45,155 bases of DNA from JBGCED01 sp045106055 (GTDB taxonomy: Bacteria > Pseudomonadota > Alphaproteobacteria > CBDDJK01): contig JBGCED010000067.1 of the NCBI GenBank assembly GCA_045106055.1, positions 1 through 45,155 of the forward strand, in the 5' to 3' direction. The notes under the pieces are model-generated. The model was not told the DNA's origin. It saw only the letters and a list, made by a program, of their open reading frames with translations, and ran no database searches. Positions 42,060 through 45,155 of the stretch are shown piece after piece (the stretch's first letter is position 1; each line of letters begins with the position of its first letter). Position numbers and translations under genes: made by a program.

Positions 42060-45000
42060 ATGTCAAACTCAACCAACATACAATCAACTAGCGCAACCAG
42101 TGCGCAAGCAACCAATGCGCAAGCCGTCGGCACGCAACCTTCCGAATTAATTTTAGAAAATGGGGATGTTGTTCTGCCCAGCGCGGAATGGATTGGCAAT
42201 TCTGATTTTACACGCGATGGCAATGATTTGGTGCTTACCCTTCCTGATGGGCGCGAATTTAATGTTGATAATTATTTTGCCATGGATCCCAGCCCCGATC
42301 TAATCTTGGAAGATGGTGCGGGTAAATTATCAGCTGGCATTGTGCAATCATTTTTACGCCAACCTGCTGAATATTCACAGCTTAGCGTCGCATCGCTTGA
42401 TAAGCCCGTTGGGCATGTTGATGCGCTGGAAGGCACAGCAACCGTTATTCGCATTACGGGCGAGGAAGTTCCGCTAAATGCAGGTGACACTTTGCTAGAA
42501 GGTGATGTGATTGAAACGGGTGCAGATTCCCAAATTAAAATTATTTTTGCGGATGATACTTTATTCTCTTTAAGCGAAAATGCGCGCATGGCGCTTGATT
42601 CGTTGGTTTATGATGCCGAAACAGAAACAGGGCAAACCGCGCTTTCTGTTTTAAAGGGCGGATTTTTGTTTGTCTCTGGAAAAATTGCCAAAACCGATCC
42701 CGATGATATGCAGGTGACAACTCCTGTTGCAACCATTGGAATTCGCGGCACGATTGTAACAGGGAATGTATCGCCTGAAGGCGGATTTGATTTTGCCGTT
42801 GTTGATGGTGCAATCGCGGTTATCTTGGTTGATGGCTCAGGCGAACCGATTGTGCTATCCGATGCTTTTGCAAGCCTTACCGCATCATTTGATGAATCTG
42901 GCGCGCTTACCACCGATACAACCGTTTTAAGCCCGCGCGAAGTTGTTGGTCGCAATGCCCAGCAATTCTCCATGCTGAACACCCAAGAACTACAAGCCGT
43001 TGAACAAGCGGTTAAAACCAGCGCTGCTGAAAATGGGGTGGAACTTAACCTTGATTTAGGGGGCTTGGTTGAAGAGGTTGCGGCGCAGACAAGCAATGAT
43101 GAACAGAGCGAGGCGGGCGAAGCGGAAACAACCATTCAATCCCAGCCAGCATCTCAAAATAACACACAAGATACGCAAGACCTAGACTCCGCATCCGATT
43201 CAGAAGCCGTCTCTGATCCAGAAGCCGCCTCCGATCCAGAACCTGAAGCTGAACCCGTGAAAGATGTTCGCGTAGAATCAGAACCCGAACCAGAATCAGA
43301 ACCAGAACCAGAATCAGAACCCGATCCAGAACCAGAACCAGAACCCAATCCAGAATCAGAACCAGAACCCGATCCAGTTCCTCCCGCGCAAACCATCTTT
43401 AACCTTAGCGAGGAAACACCAACCGCAACCAATGGCACGATCACCAGCCTTGTAAATGAAAATGATGAGACGAAGACCGCAACAGGGCTTGGCATATATA
43501 ATTATGAGAGCAGGACAGAAAATCTAACCATCAATGATACGGCTGCATCTGAAATCATCACCACGGGCAGTGGCAATGATATTGTTAATAGCAGCGCAGG
43601 CACTGCGGATAAAATTGACACAGGTGCAGGCAATGACACTGTTACTGTCAGTTCCGGCAAAAAAGCAGGCGATGATACTGTAATTGGCAGCATCATCGGC
43701 ACAGGCGCGGGCAATGATATTGTCAATTTAACCTCCACTGCGGTTGTTGAACAAATTTTAACGGGCGAAGGCAATGATGCCGTCACGGTTGATGCTGGTG
43801 CCGTGATTTCTGGCCCTCTGGCTGATGGCGGATCAAGCATTAATATGGGTGCTGGCGATGATCATCTTACCTTTAAGCTTAACGGAGCAATTCCATTTGA
43901 AAGCAATCAAGATGGTGTCATTAACGGCGGTACAGGCGATGATCGCGTAAGTTTTGAATTTGAATCTAGCACAGATGTAAAATTTGACCCGCAAGGCAGT
44001 GCTGAGGATGCAATAAGGCTTTCCATGTTTACGGATTTTGAACAATATGAATTTACATCAGATAGTAATTTTATCGCAATCAAAACGGGCAGCAACAGCA
44101 CTTTTGATGCCCTTACCTTAACTGGGAATGACAGCAGATTGGTGGCGGATGTATCCACAAGCACAAGCATGGATTCTTTGCAAATTGGCGATGGCGCTAA
44201 AAATGCTGACCTTACCCTTAACTATGTGGACAATAAGCAACTGACAATCACAAACAGCTTTACCATGACGGATAATTCCAGCCTAACCTTGGATTTTACG
44301 GGCGCAACGGGTACAGCTGATATTACAAATGCCTTAACCGTACCAAGCACTTCAGGTGACGGGAATAAGGTTGCCGCATTTGATGGCAGCTTAACCCTTA
44401 AATTTAAAAGTGACTTTGAATTAGGCGATGATACCCAACCCATTATTAAATCAGGAAGCACAGATGAAACGGGGCAAACAACCAATTTTGATGAAATTAT
44501 CTTTGATTTTGATGGTAGCAACCAAAAAAGCACAGAAGCTTTGGTGCCTTTATATGATTCGGCTACAGGGCTTAGCGTCATGAATGTTGAGATTAGTAAT
44601 GGTAGCGGCACATTTGTCAATAACGATGTAACATATGATGCGCATTTTGGAACAACTAATAACAATGATACCTATATCTCCGAAGACAATCAAATTGGTT
44701 ATTTTGATGGCGGTGCAGGGGGAAATGACACATTCACCCTAAAGGCAGGGCAGACTTTCTCTGAAGATATTAATAATACAGCAGGCGTTATTAATGATTA
44801 TCAAATTAACCGGATTGAAACCTTGGATGCTTCAAATATGGGCGATCTTAGCGCTATGTTTAGCAGCCTGACCGCCAATATGGTGGATGCAATGGTTGAG
44901 GATACAAATTCTGTTGTAAAAAATGATAACACATTGATTGTTAGTCTGACAGTTGGTCAGCTCGAAAGCTTAACAGACGATATCACAAGCGGTTCAACCA

Positions 45001-45101
45001 CATGGAAAAAAGGTAGTTCAGACGGTGATTATACGGTATATACAGCAGATCAAGCCGATGGCGATACCGTCAGTTTGTATCTGAAAACAATACAGCCCTA
45101 G
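42060..45101 (+). CDS. Large secreted FecR-domain / RTX-repeat protein
   Basis: A 1013-residue acidic protein. After a Ser/Thr/Ala-rich start, a FecR-type domain spans about residues 115-235 (GTATVIRITGEEVPLNAGDT to VATIGIRGT). A long Glu/Pro/Ser/Asp linker follows (about 370-445). RTX-like calcium-binding repeats occupy about 500-630 (TGAGNDTVTV, TGAGNDIVNL, TGEGNDAVTV, MGAGDDHLTF), with one later copy, GGAGGNDTFTL. The rest is beta-rich and poorly conserved. There is no N-terminal signal peptide, so type I secretion is likely. FecR here is not paired with a sigma factor; in large alphaproteobacterial proteins it occurs as a surface module. No ABC exporter or HlyD gene is in the window. It could be an adhesin or surface-layer protein; its role is unknown. 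Confidence 0.83.
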   Translation: MSNSTNIQSTSATSAQATNAQAVGTQPSELILENGDVVLPSAEWIGNSDFTRDGNDLVLTLPDGREFNVDNYFAMDPSPDLILEDGAGKLSAGIVQSFLRQPAEYSQLSVASLDKPVGHVDALEGTATVIRITGEEVPLNAGDTLLEGDVIETGADSQIKIIFADDTLFSLSENARMALDSLVYDAETETGQTALSVLKGGFLFVSGKIAKTDPDDMQVTTPVATIGIRGTIVTGNVSPEGGFDFAVVDGAIAVILVDGSGEPIVLSDAFASLTASFDESGALTTDTTVLSPREVVGRNAQQFSMLNTQELQAVEQAVKTSAAENGVELNLDLGGLVEEVAAQTSNDEQSEAGEAETTIQSQPASQNNTQDTQDLDSASDSEAVSDPEAASDPEPEAEPVKDVRVESEPEPESEPEPESEPDPEPEPEPNPESEPEPDPVPPAQTIFNLSEETPTATNGTITSLVNENDETKTATGLGIYNYESRTENLTINDTAASEIITTGSGNDIVNSSAGTADKIDTGAGNDTVTVSSGKKAGDDTVIGSIIGTGAGNDIVNLTSTAVVEQILTGEGNDAVTVDAGAVISGPLADGGSSINMGAGDDHLTFKLNGAIPFESNQDGVINGGTGDDRVSFEFESSTDVKFDPQGSAEDAIRLSMFTDFEQYEFTSDSNFIAIKTGSNSTFDALTLTGNDSRLVADVSTSTSMDSLQIGDGAKNADLTLNYVDNKQLTITNSFTMTDNSSLTLDFTGATGTADITNALTVPSTSGDGNKVAAFDGSLTLKFKSDFELGDDTQPIIKSGSTDETGQTTNFDEIIFDFDGSNQKSTEALVPLYDSATGLSVMNVEISNGSGTFVNNDVTYDAHFGTTNNNDTYISEDNQIGYFDGGAGGNDTFTLKAGQTFSEDINNTAGVINDYQINRIETLDASNMGDLSAMFSSLTANMVDAMVEDTNSVVKNDNTLIVSLTVGQLESLTDDITSGSTTWKKGSSDGDYTVYTADQADGDTVSLYLKTIQP

Positions 45102-45137
45102 AAACAAAATTCATATCACAATAATTTTAAAAATAAG

Positions 45138-45155
45138 GCGGTTTTATCAAACCGC
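45138..45155 (+). terminator. Terminator hairpin after the RTX-type gene
   Basis: GCGGTTT (45138-45144) pairs perfectly with AAACCGC (45149-45155) around a TATC loop, 36 bp after the stop codon. The window ends at the base of the right arm, so a following T-tract cannot be seen. Stem strength and position support a rho-independent terminator. Confidence 0.65.

Noticed and set aside
42608..43495. Long minus-strand ORFs opposite the RTX-type gene (Ser/Gly-rich)
   Set aside because: They are reverse complements of the repetitive acidic coding sequence. Their Gly/Ser runs follow directly from the Glu/Pro codons on the plus strand, with no start context or family resemblance.

Overview
The window looks like a chromosomal segment from a motile, probably marine, alphaproteobacterium of moderate GC content. 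The evidence is gene content and order: leuS-lptE, pepA-holC, secG-pyrG-kdsA, lepB-rnc and rpiB-glyA-nrdR-ribD, a DUF3576 lipoprotein, a perfect CtrA-type TTAA-N7-TTAA site in front of a flagellin gene, TRAP transporter subunits, and a dimethylglycine/sarcosine dehydrogenase-type enzyme. A SAR116/Puniceispirillales- or Rhodospirillales-like relative is an inference; no rRNA or tRNA is present to settle it.

Layout. 1-450: the 3' end of prfB and a short intergenic region full of hairpins and repeats. 453-1697 (-): drug-efflux MFS gene. 1901-14708 (+): a long run of mostly housekeeping genes, namely DUF3576 lipoprotein, leuS, lptE, an orphan ABC ATPase, TRAP dctQ/dctM, an rluB-like pseudouridine synthase, thrS, infC (apparent AUA start), ilvH, pepA and holC. 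14749-17187 (+): FAD/GcvT-type dehydrogenase. 17226-21627 (-): secG-pyrG-kdsA-lepB-rnc. 21847-24653 (+): TPR-glycosyltransferase-like protein and a CaiB/BaiF CoA-transferase. 24661-29624 (-): quinone oxidoreductase, GPH-type transporter, L-asparaginase II, M23 peptidase. 29781-35992 (+): recA, rpiB, glyA, nrdR, ribD, ccmH, ccmI.

35989-41349 (-) is the most distinctive region. It is a compact flagellin operon: flagellin, a 635-residue TPR plus GT41-like protein (FlmG-like by my reading), a Maf/DUF115 motility-associated glycosyltransferase, and an unrecognised 102-residue acidic helical protein. It has a strong ribosome-binding site and a CtrA-type box in front. Two unrelated candidate flagellin-modifying enzymes in one operon is the best candidate for an under-described system. 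A 710-bp spacer follows, with three tandem 17-bp repeats, then a 1013-residue secreted FecR/acidic-linker/RTX-repeat protein (+) and a terminal hairpin.

A recurrent oddity is short in-frame tandem duplication: 27 bp at the recA/rpiB junction, 3 x 15 bp in thrS, 3 x 15 bp in the quinone oxidoreductase and 2 x 18 bp in the Maf gene. A family of small dispersed repeats with an ACACGCC or AACGCC core sits at gene ends, and one copy encodes the C-terminus of the first MFS gene.
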